DNA of 64,000 nucleotides, taken from contig NZ_FOLO01000023.1 of NCBI RefSeq assembly GCF_900112265.1, positions 1 to 64,000 of the forward strand. The letters run 5' to 3'. Both the position numbers and the translations under genes were made by a program. This stretch comes from Pseudoalteromonas denitrificans DSM 6059. Lineage in GTDB: Bacteria; Pseudomonadota; Gammaproteobacteria; Enterobacterales; Alteromonadaceae. Shown here piece after piece: positions 1-8,363 of the stretch. Under the pieces are notes generated by a model. The model did not search any database, had not been told where the DNA came from, and saw only the letters and a program-made list of their open reading frames with translations. Numbering within the stretch: position 1 is the stretch's first letter; each line of letters begins with the position of its first letter.

Positions 1-184
1 GTCGAAAGATCTGATCGCTAGGTGGGCAATAAGTTCACTTCTTATCCAGAATTCAGGTTAGTTAACATAAATTGAGATCAAGTAATCATATTTCAGTCTT
101 CTAAGAGTAATAAAACGACTTTAAAGCACACTACTACTCTTAATTGTCATTCATAATTTAACTTTGACATTAAAGGATAATAAT

Positions 185-1060
185 ATGAATACTTTTTATG
201 GTATTAACGCCATTTTCATGTGGGGTGCATTGGCTCTTTTAGGTACTTTAACCATCTCAATTCCCCCGCTTCAGCTTTTATCATTGTGTTTTTTTATATC
301 ATGGACATTAATGTTTATTAAAAGGGCTTTGACTAAAGAGCCGCTTTTAATAAAACCCTGCTTAACGTTCAAACAATGGTTTATCGGTATCGCTGCCCTG
401 TTTAGTTTTCATTTTTGTTATTTTATGGCATTAAAAATAGCACCAGCCATAGAAGTGAGTTTAATCAGCTATCTTTGGCCTATGTTATTGGCGATTTTAG
501 TTTCACCGAACAAAATGAAATTTCAAAGTTTAATAGGTGGGTTTATAGGCTTTATTGGTGTTGGTGTCATAATCATGGGCAATACTAAATTAAGCTTAAA
601 GCAAGAATATATGCCAGGTTATATTTTGGCACTTAGTTGTGCCATTATTTGGACTGGCTATTCTTGGTATTTATCTAAATCAAAAAATAAAGTAGATGAT
701 ATTGGCTGGTTATCTTTAGGTGTCGCACTCTTATCATTTATTGCACATTTGATACTCGAAACCAGTTTGTGGCAATTTAATGCAAAATTATTGTTAGGTA
801 TTATTTTATTAGGTTTAGGCCCTGTAGGCGGCGCATTTTATTTATGGGATTTAAGCCTAAAAAAGGGTAATAAAAGCCTATTAGCCTCTTTAAGTTTTAT
901 GGCACCTTTAATATCCTCATTACTTTTATCTTTATTTGGGATCAGTCAATGGTCTATTAATATTGTTATTGCATTAATTTTCATTATAACAGGTGCACTT
1001 ATTTCAAATAAAATGGATGTTTTGAAACATAAACTAATCAATGCTCGAATTGCAAAATAA
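185..1060 (+). CDS. EamA/DMT-superfamily inner-membrane transporter
   Basis: Ten hydrophobic segments in about 291 residues, arranged as two EamA-like halves, mark this as a drug/metabolite transporter-superfamily permease. The first half runs from the N-terminus to about residue 135 and the second from about 145 to the end, with a short charged tail. The frame could open at a TTG at 164, but the ATG at 185 is preceded by AAAGGA at good spacing and is the better start. Family members export metabolites or amino acids; the substrate cannot be read from the sequence. The gene stands alone, and the next gene converges on it. Confidence 0.85.
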   Translation: MNTFYGINAIFMWGALALLGTLTISIPPLQLLSLCFFISWTLMFIKRALTKEPLLIKPCLTFKQWFIGIAALFSFHFCYFMALKIAPAIEVSLISYLWPMLLAILVSPNKMKFQSLIGGFIGFIGVGVIIMGNTKLSLKQEYMPGYILALSCAIIWTGYSWYLSKSKNKVDDIGWLSLGVALLSFIAHLILETSLWQFNAKLLLGIILLGLGPVGGAFYLWDLSLKKGNKSLLASLSFMAPLISSLLLSLFGISQWSINIVIALIFIITGALISNKMDVLKHKLINARIAK

Positions 1061-1176
1061 AAGCATAATTTTAAGTATGTATGTCCTGTATGTAAAGCGG
1101 GCCTGACTCTTACTTTTTTAAATATGTGATTACCACTTTTTAACTCTAATCACATCAACATATTTTAGTGTGAGGC

Positions 1177-2166
1177 TTAACTCTTTGAGCATTCAAGTAA
1201 TCGGTTTGCTAGGGCTTTAACTTCTAAATGTAATTGATTTGGCTGATATATTTCGAAATTAAATGGCCACAAAGCAAGTTGCCTAGCAAACCAAGATAAA
1301 TCACTACATTCATGATGTAATAAAACACCTTTATCAGTTTGTATTAATAGCCCCATATTTTGATCTATATAAGAATACGCCATTTCTAGATTGGTATGTA
1401 ATAATACTTCAACTGAAAATTCACGCGGGATCTGTGCAATTGCAGTACGTAAATATTCAAGAACATTAAAATCTTTAGGTCGTTTAAAAATACTCGTCAC
1501 TATATTTACTTGATTAATGCGGTCAAGGCGAAATATTCGTATATTTTTTCTTAGTCGACAAAAACCGACTAAGTACCAATATCCTAAATAAAAAGCCAGA
1601 CCATAAGGGTCTATTATTCTGTTTGTACTTTTATCATTGGCAGCATGATATTCAATTTCTACACTGTTTTCTTGTTTTGTTGCTGTACTTAACTCTAATA
1701 AAAAACGATTGTCTTCTTGCTGGGTTGCTCGCGATGAAAATAAATCTAAGCTAATAGTATCCTTAAGTGATTGCACTTTTTGCTTTAATTCATTTGGCAT
1801 AATACGCTGTAACTTCGCTTGCGCAGAAGATACAGCAAGCATATTTTGAACTAAACCTGATTGATTTGCTGCCATCAAACTCACAGCTAAGGCCATTGCT
1901 TCATTTTCATTGAACATCATAGGTTGTAATTTAAAACCAGGCATTAAAGTATACCCGCCATAGCGTCCACGCTCTGTCATAATGGGAATGCCTAACTCTT
2001 CAAGTGCAACAATATAACGACGTAAAGTACGTCTGTCTAATCCAAGGTGCATTGATAATTCTGCACCACTGAGTCGACCATAAGTTTGTAATAATTCTAA
2101 AACAGCCAAAATGCGCGTTGTAGGTTGAGCCATCAAAATACACTTTTTATTTTTAATAGGACGCAT
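1177..2166 (-). CDS. WYL-domain helix-turn-helix transcriptional regulator (YafY family)
   Basis: An N-terminal winged helix of the HTH_11 type (about residues 15-75, with LGLDRRTLRRYI as recognition region and the GRYGGYTL wing) is followed by a linker and a WYL domain (about 140-230, including YGLAFYLGYWYLVGFC and IRIFRLDRI). Such proteins are ligand-responsive DNA-binding regulators, often autoregulatory and acting on a divergent neighbour. The start at 2166 has AGGG upstream; the Met at 2133, where homology begins, is an alternative. It faces the DUF1579-like gene at 2235 across 68 bp containing a candidate operator. Confidence 0.87.
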   Translation of the reverse strand: MRPIKNKKCILMAQPTTRILAVLELLQTYGRLSGAELSMHLGLDRRTLRRYIVALEELGIPIMTERGRYGGYTLMPGFKLQPMMFNENEAMALAVSLMAANQSGLVQNMLAVSSAQAKLQRIMPNELKQKVQSLKDTISLDLFSSRATQQEDNRFLLELSTATKQENSVEIEYHAANDKSTNRIIDPYGLAFYLGYWYLVGFCRLRKNIRIFRLDRINQVNIVTSIFKRPKDFNVLEYLRTAIAQIPREFSVEVLLHTNLEMAYSYIDQNMGLLIQTDKGVLLHHECSDLSWFARQLALWPFNFEIYQPNQLHLEVKALANRLLECSKS

Positions 2167-2174
2167 TATGCCCT

Positions 2175-2195
2175 ATATGAAACATATACTCATAT
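2175..2195. promoter_or_regulatory. candidate operator between the WYL regulator and the DUF1579-like gene
   Basis: ATATGA (2175-2180) and TCATAT (2190-2195) form an inverted repeat with a 9-bp spacer in the 68-bp divergent intergenic region. The position suits autoregulation by the WYL protein and control of the gene at 2235. In such AT-rich DNA a 6-bp arm can arise by chance. Confidence 0.3.
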
Positions 2196-2234
2196 TTAAT
2201 GTTTAACGAAAAGAAACTTTATATAGAGGTATAA

Positions 2235-2717
2235 ATGAACACAAAAAACTTACATTCAGGATCAGATGATTTTAATTTTTTTATCGGCCAGTGGCAGGTA
2301 AAACATAAAAAACGCATACATAGACTAATAGACAGTCAAGAGTGGGAGGAATTTGAAGGGACCTGTATTAGCCAAAAAATACTGGGGGGTTATGGTAATT
2401 TTGATGACAATCTGCTCAATTTACCAGAAGAAACTTATTGTGCTGTGACACTTAGAACTTATAACAAAAAAACAAATATGTGGTCTATTTGGTGGGTCGA
2501 TGGCAGATTTGTAGATCAGCTGGATGAACCTATGAAAGGTCAATTTTCAGATGGCGTCGGTATTTTTTATGCCGATGATATGTTTCAAGGAAAAACAATT
2601 AAAGTACGTTTTATATGGACCTTACCCACACCTGAAACACCCCGCTGGGAACAGGCATTTTCAACAGACTCAGGTAGAACATGGGAAACAAATTGGATTA
2701 TGGATTTTAGTAAATAA
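2235..2717 (+). CDS. DUF1579-like hypothetical protein
   Basis: A soluble protein of 160 residues without signal peptide. The opening DFNFFIGQWQVKHKKR and the later TLRTYNKKTNMWSIWWVDGR are typical of the DUF1579 family, a beta-barrel family of unknown function. GAGG lies just upstream of the ATG. It is divergent from the WYL regulator and probably its target; no catalytic role can be stated. Confidence 0.7.
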   Translation: MNTKNLHSGSDDFNFFIGQWQVKHKKRIHRLIDSQEWEEFEGTCISQKILGGYGNFDDNLLNLPEETYCAVTLRTYNKKTNMWSIWWVDGRFVDQLDEPMKGQFSDGVGIFYADDMFQGKTIKVRFIWTLPTPETPRWEQAFSTDSGRTWETNWIMDFSK

Positions 2718-2790
2718 CGCAATGCTATTTTGAAATAGTGATAAACTGTCATGCTAATAAGTTAGTACGTATTGAACTCTGAGGTAAATG

Positions 2791-2831
2791 GGTTACTTGT
2801 AATATATTACAAAAAACTTATACAAGTAACC
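2791..2831. terminator. hairpin between convergent genes
   Basis: GGTTACTTGTA (2791-2801) pairs perfectly with TACAAGTAACC (2821-2831). A second perfect 16-bp palindrome, TTGTAATATATTACAA (2797-2812), overlaps the left arm and would compete with it. The element lies between the ends of two convergent genes, so it probably terminates or stabilises transcripts, although no strong T-tract follows. Confidence 0.45.
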
Positions 2832-2914
2832 ATTCTCAAATTTGAAACATAAGCTTAATAAAAACAAAACCTGTCAACTTCAATGTAGAAAAGTCAGTTT
2901 TTATTAAGGTTATT

Positions 2915-3802
2915 TCACTTAAAGAAGCTTAATAACCAATTTTGAACTGTTTTAATATCTAAATCTTTCATCCTATCTTTTGTGAAACAAAAATAATAGT
3001 GACTGATAATGCCAATATTTTGATCTGAATTTAATGGAAGTCTAACTAATCGCCCTGAGTCAATATCATCTTTTGACAGAATATCACTACTTAAAGCGAT
3101 TCCCTGACCTTCTATAGCAGCCTGCAAAAGCAAAATTACATGACTAAAATAATGATACACAGGTGGTTTATCAAAAGTTAAGCCTAAGTTATCAAATAGC
3201 TTTTGCCAGTCATTTTGATGATCGCCTTCTAATAATGGATACTTCATTAATGACTCTGCTAAGGGGTTATTTTTTATCTCATCATATATTTGAGGACTAC
3301 AAACAGGAAACCACTCTTCTGTAAGCAAATGATGATATTGATATTGTGTATTTTCTTTTCCTAAGCAAATACCGCAATCAACACCTAATAAATCTAAATC
3401 AATTTCTTCTTCACTTAACATTGAAATACGCAAATCAATTTCAGGATATTTTTTTCTAAATTCAGGTAATCTGGGGATCAACCATTTCATCGCAAATGAA
3501 CCATATACAGCCATGCGGGTCACCCCTGAGGCAGAACCCATTATTTTTGCAGTGGTATTATCTAAACTAATAAACATTCGTTGAATAAATGAAAAATACT
3601 GCCCTCCTTTTTCACTCAAAGACAAATGCTTTCCTTGGCGAATAAAAAGCGACATACCCAAAAATGATTCTAGATTTTTTACCTGATGGCTTACAGCGCT
3701 TTGTGTCACACATAGCTCTTTCGCTGCTAGGCTAAAGCTCATATGCCGGGCTGTCGCTTCAAATGCACGTAAAGGTTTTAATGGTGGTAAATATTTATAC
3801 AT
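2915..3802 (-). CDS. LysR-family transcriptional regulator (GcvA-like)
   Basis: The N-terminal LysR helix-turn-helix (about residues 5-65) contains PLRAFEATARHMSFSLAAK and the AVSHQVKNLE recognition helix. It is followed by a LysR substrate-binding domain with VYGSFAMKWLIPRLPEF, as in GcvA/AmpR-type members. Total length of 295 is normal. It is divergent from the GNAT gene at 3928, which is its likely target. The inducer is unknown. Confidence 0.88.
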   Translation of the reverse strand: MYKYLPPLKPLRAFEATARHMSFSLAAKELCVTQSAVSHQVKNLESFLGMSLFIRQGKHLSLSEKGGQYFSFIQRMFISLDNTTAKIMGSASGVTRMAVYGSFAMKWLIPRLPEFRKKYPEIDLRISMLSEEEIDLDLLGVDCGICLGKENTQYQYHHLLTEEWFPVCSPQIYDEIKNNPLAESLMKYPLLEGDHQNDWQKLFDNLGLTFDKPPVYHYFSHVILLLQAAIEGQGIALSSDILSKDDIDSGRLVRLPLNSDQNIGIISHYYFCFTKDRMKDLDIKTVQNWLLSFFK

Positions 3803-3927
3803 GGCAATTTCATTTTAGATACCTGACTTAATATTAATTTAATTCATAACAAAGCAAATGTATTCATTTATTATTGTTAAATAAAACCGCTATTATTATT
3901 TTAAGTTAAACCTTGTAGGAAAAAAGA

Positions 3928-4461
3928 ATGCAATTTGAAACATCACGCTTAATTATGAGGCTTGTAATAGCAGAAGATGAAAGCGCAAGTTTAAGTCATT
4001 GGCAAGATCCTGATTGGACTAAATACATTTGCACGCCTTTAAATCAAGACCAAGCACTTGGTCGATTTAAAAAAACACTGAAACCTTGGATAAAAGGTAG
4101 CAATGAAAGGTTGGTATTTAGTATCACGTTAAAATCAAATAACACGCTAGCTGGCGAGCTTATGTTCCGTTATATTCCTGAATTATCTGGTATTGCTGAA
4201 ATTGGATATGGTTTATACCAAAACTACCAGGGCCAAGGGTATGCATTTGAAGCAACGCAAGGCTTGATCAAATACGCATTTGAACATTTAGCTGTACATA
4301 AAATAAGTGCTGGCTGCGGCATAAATAATATCGCTTCATATAAACTGATGGAAAAACTCAATATGAAACGTGAAGCGTGTTTAAGGCAACATAAAAAAAT
4401 CAATGATGCGCTTCACGACTTTTATTTTTATAGTATTTTAAAGAGTGAATATCAAAAATAA
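3928..4461 (+). CDS. GNAT-family N-acetyltransferase (RimJ/RimL type)
   Basis: 177 residues with the Acetyltransf_3 layout: an N-terminal ETSRLIMRLV strand, acetyl-CoA-binding region AEIGYGLYQNYQGQGYAFEA (about residues 90-110), and the C-terminal NIASYKLMEKLNMKRE segment. This class uses acetyl-CoA to acetylate protein N-termini or small amines. A clear AGGA precedes the ATG. The substrate is not predictable. Confidence 0.85.
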   Translation: MQFETSRLIMRLVIAEDESASLSHWQDPDWTKYICTPLNQDQALGRFKKTLKPWIKGSNERLVFSITLKSNNTLAGELMFRYIPELSGIAEIGYGLYQNYQGQGYAFEATQGLIKYAFEHLAVHKISAGCGINNIASYKLMEKLNMKREACLRQHKKINDALHDFYFYSILKSEYQK

Positions 4462-4584
4462 TATCACTTTAAATTAAAGGCTTGTTCAATTAAACACTGA
4501 ACTTTTTACGCGTAGTGCACATCTGTTTTTTGAGCAGCAAACTCATGTTTAATAATGTAAAAATTTACCTGGGTTTATTTATGG

Positions 4585-4938
4585 CTAACCAGTTTTTTTA
4601 GCAAGGTTATTAACTTGAATTGTTTGTACTTTATCAACAATGTCAGCCAATTTATCTAATCCGTCAGGTACAAAACCGACAACTTGATACTTATGAATGA
4701 TGTGTGTTTTAGAATCTGATATTTTTTTGAATTGCCATGACATCCCTCCTTGGATCCCCATCATTTGAAGGGGACCTAGTCCCCCTATCATTCTTATCTC
4801 ATTATTTGGATTCATATATGATACTGTCATGTGCATCACTTCTTTATCTTGAAATTTTTCACAAAAACAACCACCCGCTTTTGCTTCTATGGTAAGGTTT
4901 GTTGAATTCCCAAATCAGATATGGTCTTTATGCCACCA
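4585..4938 (-). pseudogene. decayed SRPBCC (START-like) domain gene
   Basis: The open part (from a GTG at 4839) encodes the C-terminal half of an SRPBCC ligand-binding domain: MIGGLGPLQMMGIQGGMSW, then KYQVVGFVPDGLDKLADIVD. Reading upstream in the same frame continues the homology (NLTIEAKAGGCFCEKF) to an in-frame TGA at 4915-4917, beyond which WWHKDHI still matches the family. The far N-terminus is missing or scrambled. A complete member is about 160-190 residues. The 84-residue open stretch could be expressed, but the gene looks inactivated by a nonsense mutation and 5' loss. Confidence 0.7.
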
Positions 4939-5208
4939 CTTGCGCCATTAAAGAATTTGAAGAAAATAAAATTAAAAACATAATTTTCTCATGACTGTGC
5001 CACTCTCTTAACTTTTAAAAAATATTACTGAAACAATAGCATAGTATAATTGGATTTTATCTTCGCAAAATAGCCTTGTTATCGTTCCATATTTGAAATT
5101 ATTGAGACAACACTTTAAACTCCGCCAAAATGACTAAAGTGAAGTTATTTAAGTCGAGACCAATATTATTAAAACTTTCACTCATATTTCAATTTTACGT
5201 TTTTTACA
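4939..5208. other. AT-rich intergenic region
   Basis: This lies between the SRPBCC remnant and the ion channel gene. No further coding sequence, RNA gene or strong palindrome was recognised; the channel promoter is presumably near its right end. Confidence 0.5.
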
Positions 5209-6024
5209 ATGGAAAAATACATGTTAACTCCTTTGCAATTACTATTTAGCCGCCTTGATAATAGTAAATTATTTCAATCATTAATCATTTTTGTCATAGT
5301 GATTTCAGCTTTAAGTGTTGGCGCGCATACCTACGAACTCCCACATTGGTTTGAAAGCACTCTAGCCATGCTAGATACTGCCATTACAGTTTTCTTTTTG
5401 GTTGAAATTATCATACGTTATATTTCCACTAATAACTTTAAACGCTTCTTTTCTCAAGGCTGGAATATCTTTGATGTGATCATCGTATTAGGCAGCTTAA
5501 TACCTCTGGCAGGCTCAACCATATTGATTGCCAGATTATTAAGAGTGTTTCGTGTACTACGCTTGGTCTCTATGATCCCAGAGCTTCGCATGCTAGTAAA
5601 TGCTTTACTTAAAGCAATTCCTAGAATGGGATATATCGCATTATTAATGTTTGTCATTTTTTATATTTATGCAGCCGTTGGTAGTATGTTATTTACCGAT
5701 ATTAATGAAACTTTATGGCGAGATGTTTCAATTGCAATGCTTACACTCTTTCGTATTGCCACATTTGAAGATTGGACCGACATTATGTATGAAACTATGA
5801 CTGTTCACCCTTTAAGCTGGATTTATTATTTAAGCTTCATCTTTTTAACCGCGTTTATATTTTTGAATATGATGGTTGGTGTAGTACTTGAAGTCATGAC
5901 AAAAGAAAGTGCAGACTTTGCGTTAGAACATCAAGATAATGATGAATTACCAGCAACAGTGGGTCAGGTAAATGAGCTTAAACAACAAATAGCAGAACTG
6001 ACTAAACTTGTTTCACAAAAATAA
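5209..6024 (+). CDS. voltage-gated cation channel, single-domain (BacNav-like)
   Basis: A 271-residue, six-segment ion-transport protein. S1-S3 lie at about residues 25-100. S4 carries Arg at 109, 112, 115 and 118, the every-third-residue voltage-sensor pattern. S5, pore and S6 follow (about 140-230), with a hydrophilic C-terminal helix ending in a coiled-coil-like ELKQQIAELTKLVSQ. Such channels work as homotetramers. The selectivity filter is TFEDWTD (185-191); classical bacterial sodium channels have TLESWSM. No Shine-Dalgarno is obvious for 5209; the Met at 5221 is preceded by GGA and may be the start. The gene appears monocistronic. Confidence 0.87.
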   Translation: MEKYMLTPLQLLFSRLDNSKLFQSLIIFVIVISALSVGAHTYELPHWFESTLAMLDTAITVFFLVEIIIRYISTNNFKRFFSQGWNIFDVIIVLGSLIPLAGSTILIARLLRVFRVLRLVSMIPELRMLVNALLKAIPRMGYIALLMFVIFYIYAAVGSMLFTDINETLWRDVSIAMLTLFRIATFEDWTDIMYETMTVHPLSWIYYLSFIFLTAFIFLNMMVGVVLEVMTKESADFALEHQDNDELPATVGQVNELKQQIAELTKLVSQK

Positions 6025-6106
6025 ATTATCAATGTGAGTGAAAGCATAACCCTTAAAAAATTAAGTGGTGATTGATATAACTCACCATAAATGCCCCCTA
6101 TAGGTT

Positions 6107-6132
6107 TGGTAATGGCATTCCTGCCATTACCA
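6107..6132. terminator. hairpin downstream of the channel gene
   Basis: TGGTAATGGCA (6107-6117) and TGCCATTACCA (6122-6132) form a perfect 11-bp stem with a TTCC loop between convergent genes. The position suits a transcript end; no long T-run follows. Confidence 0.5.
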
Positions 6133-6157
6133 CTTATATCACTCGTAGCTGCTCAAT

Positions 6158-6199
6158 ATAAATTGATTAATGCCAACAATAAAGCATTAATCAATTTAT
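6158..6199. terminator. 16-bp hairpin at the 3' end of the HupE/anchor transcript
   Basis: ATAAATTGATTAATGC (6158-6173) pairs perfectly with 6184-6199 across a 10-nt loop. It lies 11 bp beyond the stop codon of the leftward gene ending at 6210, so it is probably a 3'-end stabiliser or terminator, although no U-tract is visible. Confidence 0.5.
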
Positions 6200-6209
6200 T
6201 GAAACGGCT

Positions 6210-6746
6210 TTAACCTTTAATCAAATAATTGCCTTTAATGGTTAAAGTGACTGTTACAGGCTCATCTGTTGTATTTTTCCAATACCACCCATGAGAACCT
6301 GCAAAAGGCGTAGTTAAAGAGCCCTTCATATTATCTGATGTGGTAATTGAAAAACTTTCAAAATAACCTGTGGTATCCCCCTTAGGTTCACCATGAAAAT
6401 CAAAATATAAGGGCTTACCATTTGTTTGCCATTGGTATTCTAAATGTGCATATTTTTCCATTAAGAGCTTATATTCAAGACCTCTATTTGCTGGTATTTC
6501 TATTTCAACTTTATCACTTTTAAGTGCAATGCTGTTTGATTCAGCCTTTTCAATAGCAGATGTTGTGCCGTGGGTTTGTTGAGCAAGTTTGGTTAAACCC
6601 ATTTTATTACCTAAACCCGTAGGGTCAATATTATACTCTGAAGGTAAAATACAGATGATTAAAACTAAACTGGCGATAGTGGCTGCAATCAAACTTGCTT
6701 TAATTAATGTTTTTGTTGAATGTACCGGTATATTAAACGTATTCAT
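6210..6746 (-). CDS. membrane-anchored periplasmic hypothetical protein
   Basis: 178 residues with one N-terminal transmembrane segment (about 17-36, ASLIAATIASLVLIICIL) and a periplasmic domain rich in aromatic residues. Conserved-looking stretches are EYKLLMEKYAHLEYQW, YFDFHGEP and GSHGWYWKN. Proteins of this type are commonly labelled transmembrane anchor protein and sit beside HupE/UreJ permeases, as here (22 bp behind the HupE gene, same strand). I infer that it works with the permease; no biochemical role is known to me. Confidence 0.7.
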   Translation of the reverse strand: MNTFNIPVHSTKTLIKASLIAATIASLVLIICILPSEYNIDPTGLGNKMGLTKLAQQTHGTTSAIEKAESNSIALKSDKVEIEIPANRGLEYKLLMEKYAHLEYQWQTNGKPLYFDFHGEPKGDTTGYFESFSITTSDNMKGSLTTPFAGSHGWYWKNTTDEPVTVTLTIKGNYLIKG

Positions 6747-6768
6747 TTATAATCCTTAAAAATTTTTA

Positions 6769-7467
6769 TTAGCGGTTTATGAAAAAGCCAGTGACTTGTA
6801 GACCAAACAGCATTAACCCACCACTCATAAGGAGAGTATTTGCCATAGTTGAAAATTGCATATAGCTTGAATGTCTGCGCCAAAAACTCATTAAAATAAG
6901 CACAAGCCCCAATGCCATAAACTGACCTACTTCGACACCTACATTAAATGCAATGATATTGGCAACTAAACCTTCATCCGGTAGTTTGAATTCTTGAATT
7001 TTTGTTGCTAAACCAAAACCATGAAATAAGCCAAAAATCATCACAGCCGCTTTTGTATTAGGTTGAAAATCAAAAAGACGTTTAAAACCGCCTAAATTAT
7101 CAAATCCTTTATAAACAATAGATAAAGCAATAATGGCATCAATTAAATATGCATTCACTTGAATATCATTGAGCACACCTAATAACAAAGTGACGCTATG
7201 ACCTAAAGTAAATAAGCTCACATAAAGCACCACATCTTTGGTTCTAAATAGGAAAAAGATCACGCCGACTAAAAATAATAAGTGATCATAACCCGTCACC
7301 ATGTGTTTAGCGCCAATATATATAAAAGGAATAATTGAAACGCCTTGATTAGCCGTTAAAAATTGTTTTGTATTTTCATCTACACCGTGTGCAAATAAGT
7401 TAAATGATGCGAATAAGCCTAATAAAACCAATACACATCGCATTATATTTAAAGACACATTATTCAT
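6769..7467 (-). CDS. HupE/UreJ-family membrane protein
   Basis: A signal-like N-terminus ending ...SFNLFAHG is followed by six or seven membrane segments. Family features are HMVTGYDHLLFLVGV (HxxxGxDHLLF), TLGHSVTLLLG and the late GVEVGQ segment. The family includes putative nickel/cobalt permeases associated with hydrogenase and urease, but many marine members occur without those enzymes, as here. It is in one leftward unit with the anchored protein and behind a His-rich secreted protein, which suggests metal handling; the ion is not determinable. Confidence 0.8.
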   Translation of the reverse strand: MNNVSLNIMRCVLVLLGLFASFNLFAHGVDENTKQFLTANQGVSIIPFIYIGAKHMVTGYDHLLFLVGVIFFLFRTKDVVLYVSLFTLGHSVTLLLGVLNDIQVNAYLIDAIIALSIVYKGFDNLGGFKRLFDFQPNTKAAVMIFGLFHGFGLATKIQEFKLPDEGLVANIIAFNVGVEVGQFMALGLVLILMSFWRRHSSYMQFSTMANTLLMSGGLMLFGLQVTGFFINR

Positions 7468-7569
7468 AATACGCGCCTCTTTTTTTCAAGTTAATTATCA
7501 TATTTTTCTACTGAAATTATATTTATACGTATTTTTGAAATCTGATGTAAGTGTACGATTACCACACGA

Positions 7570-7604
7570 GAATGTTTTCATATAAATATGAAAATCATAC
7601 ATTC
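7570..7604. repeat. inverted repeat upstream of the HupE gene
   Basis: TTTTCATAT (7575-7583) and ATATGAAAA (7586-7594) form a perfect repeat with a 2-nt spacer, flanked by outer arms GAATG (7570-7574) and CATTC (7600-7604). It lies between the His-rich gene and the HupE gene. It could be an operator for the HupE unit or an intercistronic hairpin. Confidence 0.35.
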
Positions 7605-7653
7605 AAAAATGAGTTATTTGATACCTAAAGGTATTAAATTAATAAACTTAAAA

Positions 7654-8094
7654 TCAAACTGTTGGTGGGGGGATTGGGGGGGCGTAACTTAAAGTTTGGT
7701 ACTGTGTAATTAAAACTTCAATATCATCAGACAGAAGTCGATTAGTCGTAAACATGGAGTAAATTGACGAATGAAACACATTATGGGAATGGTTGGCGTG
7801 CTCATGACTTGTAATGTCTTGAGCTACAATATCTTGAGATGTAAATTCAACATCACTATCGTAATTTAAATGCTTATCACCATGCTGATGACCGTGACTA
7901 TGATGATGGTTTATTTGTGTACCTAATGGATGTTCATCATTAGAAAACTGAACTGAGACCACAGCATTTTGTGCAAAAAATTGACATACAAATATCACTA
8001 GCATTAAAACTAATGTTAACTTCGCCAGTATTAACTGTTTTGAAGCATGTATATTTATCAATTTACACCTTTTAAAGATAAAGTCTGAGCTCAT
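7654..8094 (-). CDS. secreted or membrane-anchored histidine-rich protein
   Basis: 146 residues with one hydrophobic N-terminal segment (about residues 22-42). A His cluster, HHHSHGHQHGDKH, lies near residue 65, a second HEHANHSH near 97, and the C-terminus is proline-rich (YAPPIPPP). Such His tracts bind Zn, Ni or Cu, and the layout resembles short DUF2946-like periplasmic proteins. It lies upstream of the HupE-like permease on the same strand with a 186-bp gap. The start has no strong Shine-Dalgarno. A metal-binding role is inferred from composition and context only. Confidence 0.6.
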   Translation of the reverse strand: MSSDFIFKRCKLINIHASKQLILAKLTLVLMLVIFVCQFFAQNAVVSVQFSNDEHPLGTQINHHHSHGHQHGDKHLNYDSDVEFTSQDIVAQDITSHEHANHSHNVFHSSIYSMFTTNRLLSDDIEVLITQYQTLSYAPPIPPPTV

Positions 8095-8129
8095 TAAGAA
8101 TCGAGCATATTAAAACAGAGCCAATTTGT

Positions 8130-8141
8130 AATGTCTACATT
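8130..8141. promoter_or_regulatory. candidate metalloregulator operator
   Basis: AATGTCTACATT is an inverted repeat (AATGT/ACATT, 2-bp spacer) 36 bp upstream of the His-rich gene. Extended, it reads GAAATGT...ACATTAC on the minus strand, reminiscent of Zur-type half-sites. The match is short and only suggestive. Confidence 0.25.
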
Positions 8142-8363
8142 TCTGAGATGTAAAAAGATAAATAAGTTTTAAGTTAAATCGAATTAACCTTGATATGACT
8201 CAGGCTATATTGTTTAAGTTAGGGTATGGCTTTGATTTCTAATTTATGGGTTTAACACAGGATTAACCTCTCGCCATTGCACATAAATATGATGAAGTTA
8301 TTCCAGCATTTTGGCAAAATGATGTTAAAAAATGATATACCAGCTAAATCACCGTTTAATAAA

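Noticed and set aside
1-184. Gene fragment at the left edge
   Set aside because: No frame in this stretch gave a recognisable protein end; it is treated as the upstream region of the first transporter.
164-187. TTG start at 164 for the EamA transporter
   Set aside because: AAAGGA is placed correctly for the ATG at 185 and the extra residues are not part of the family.
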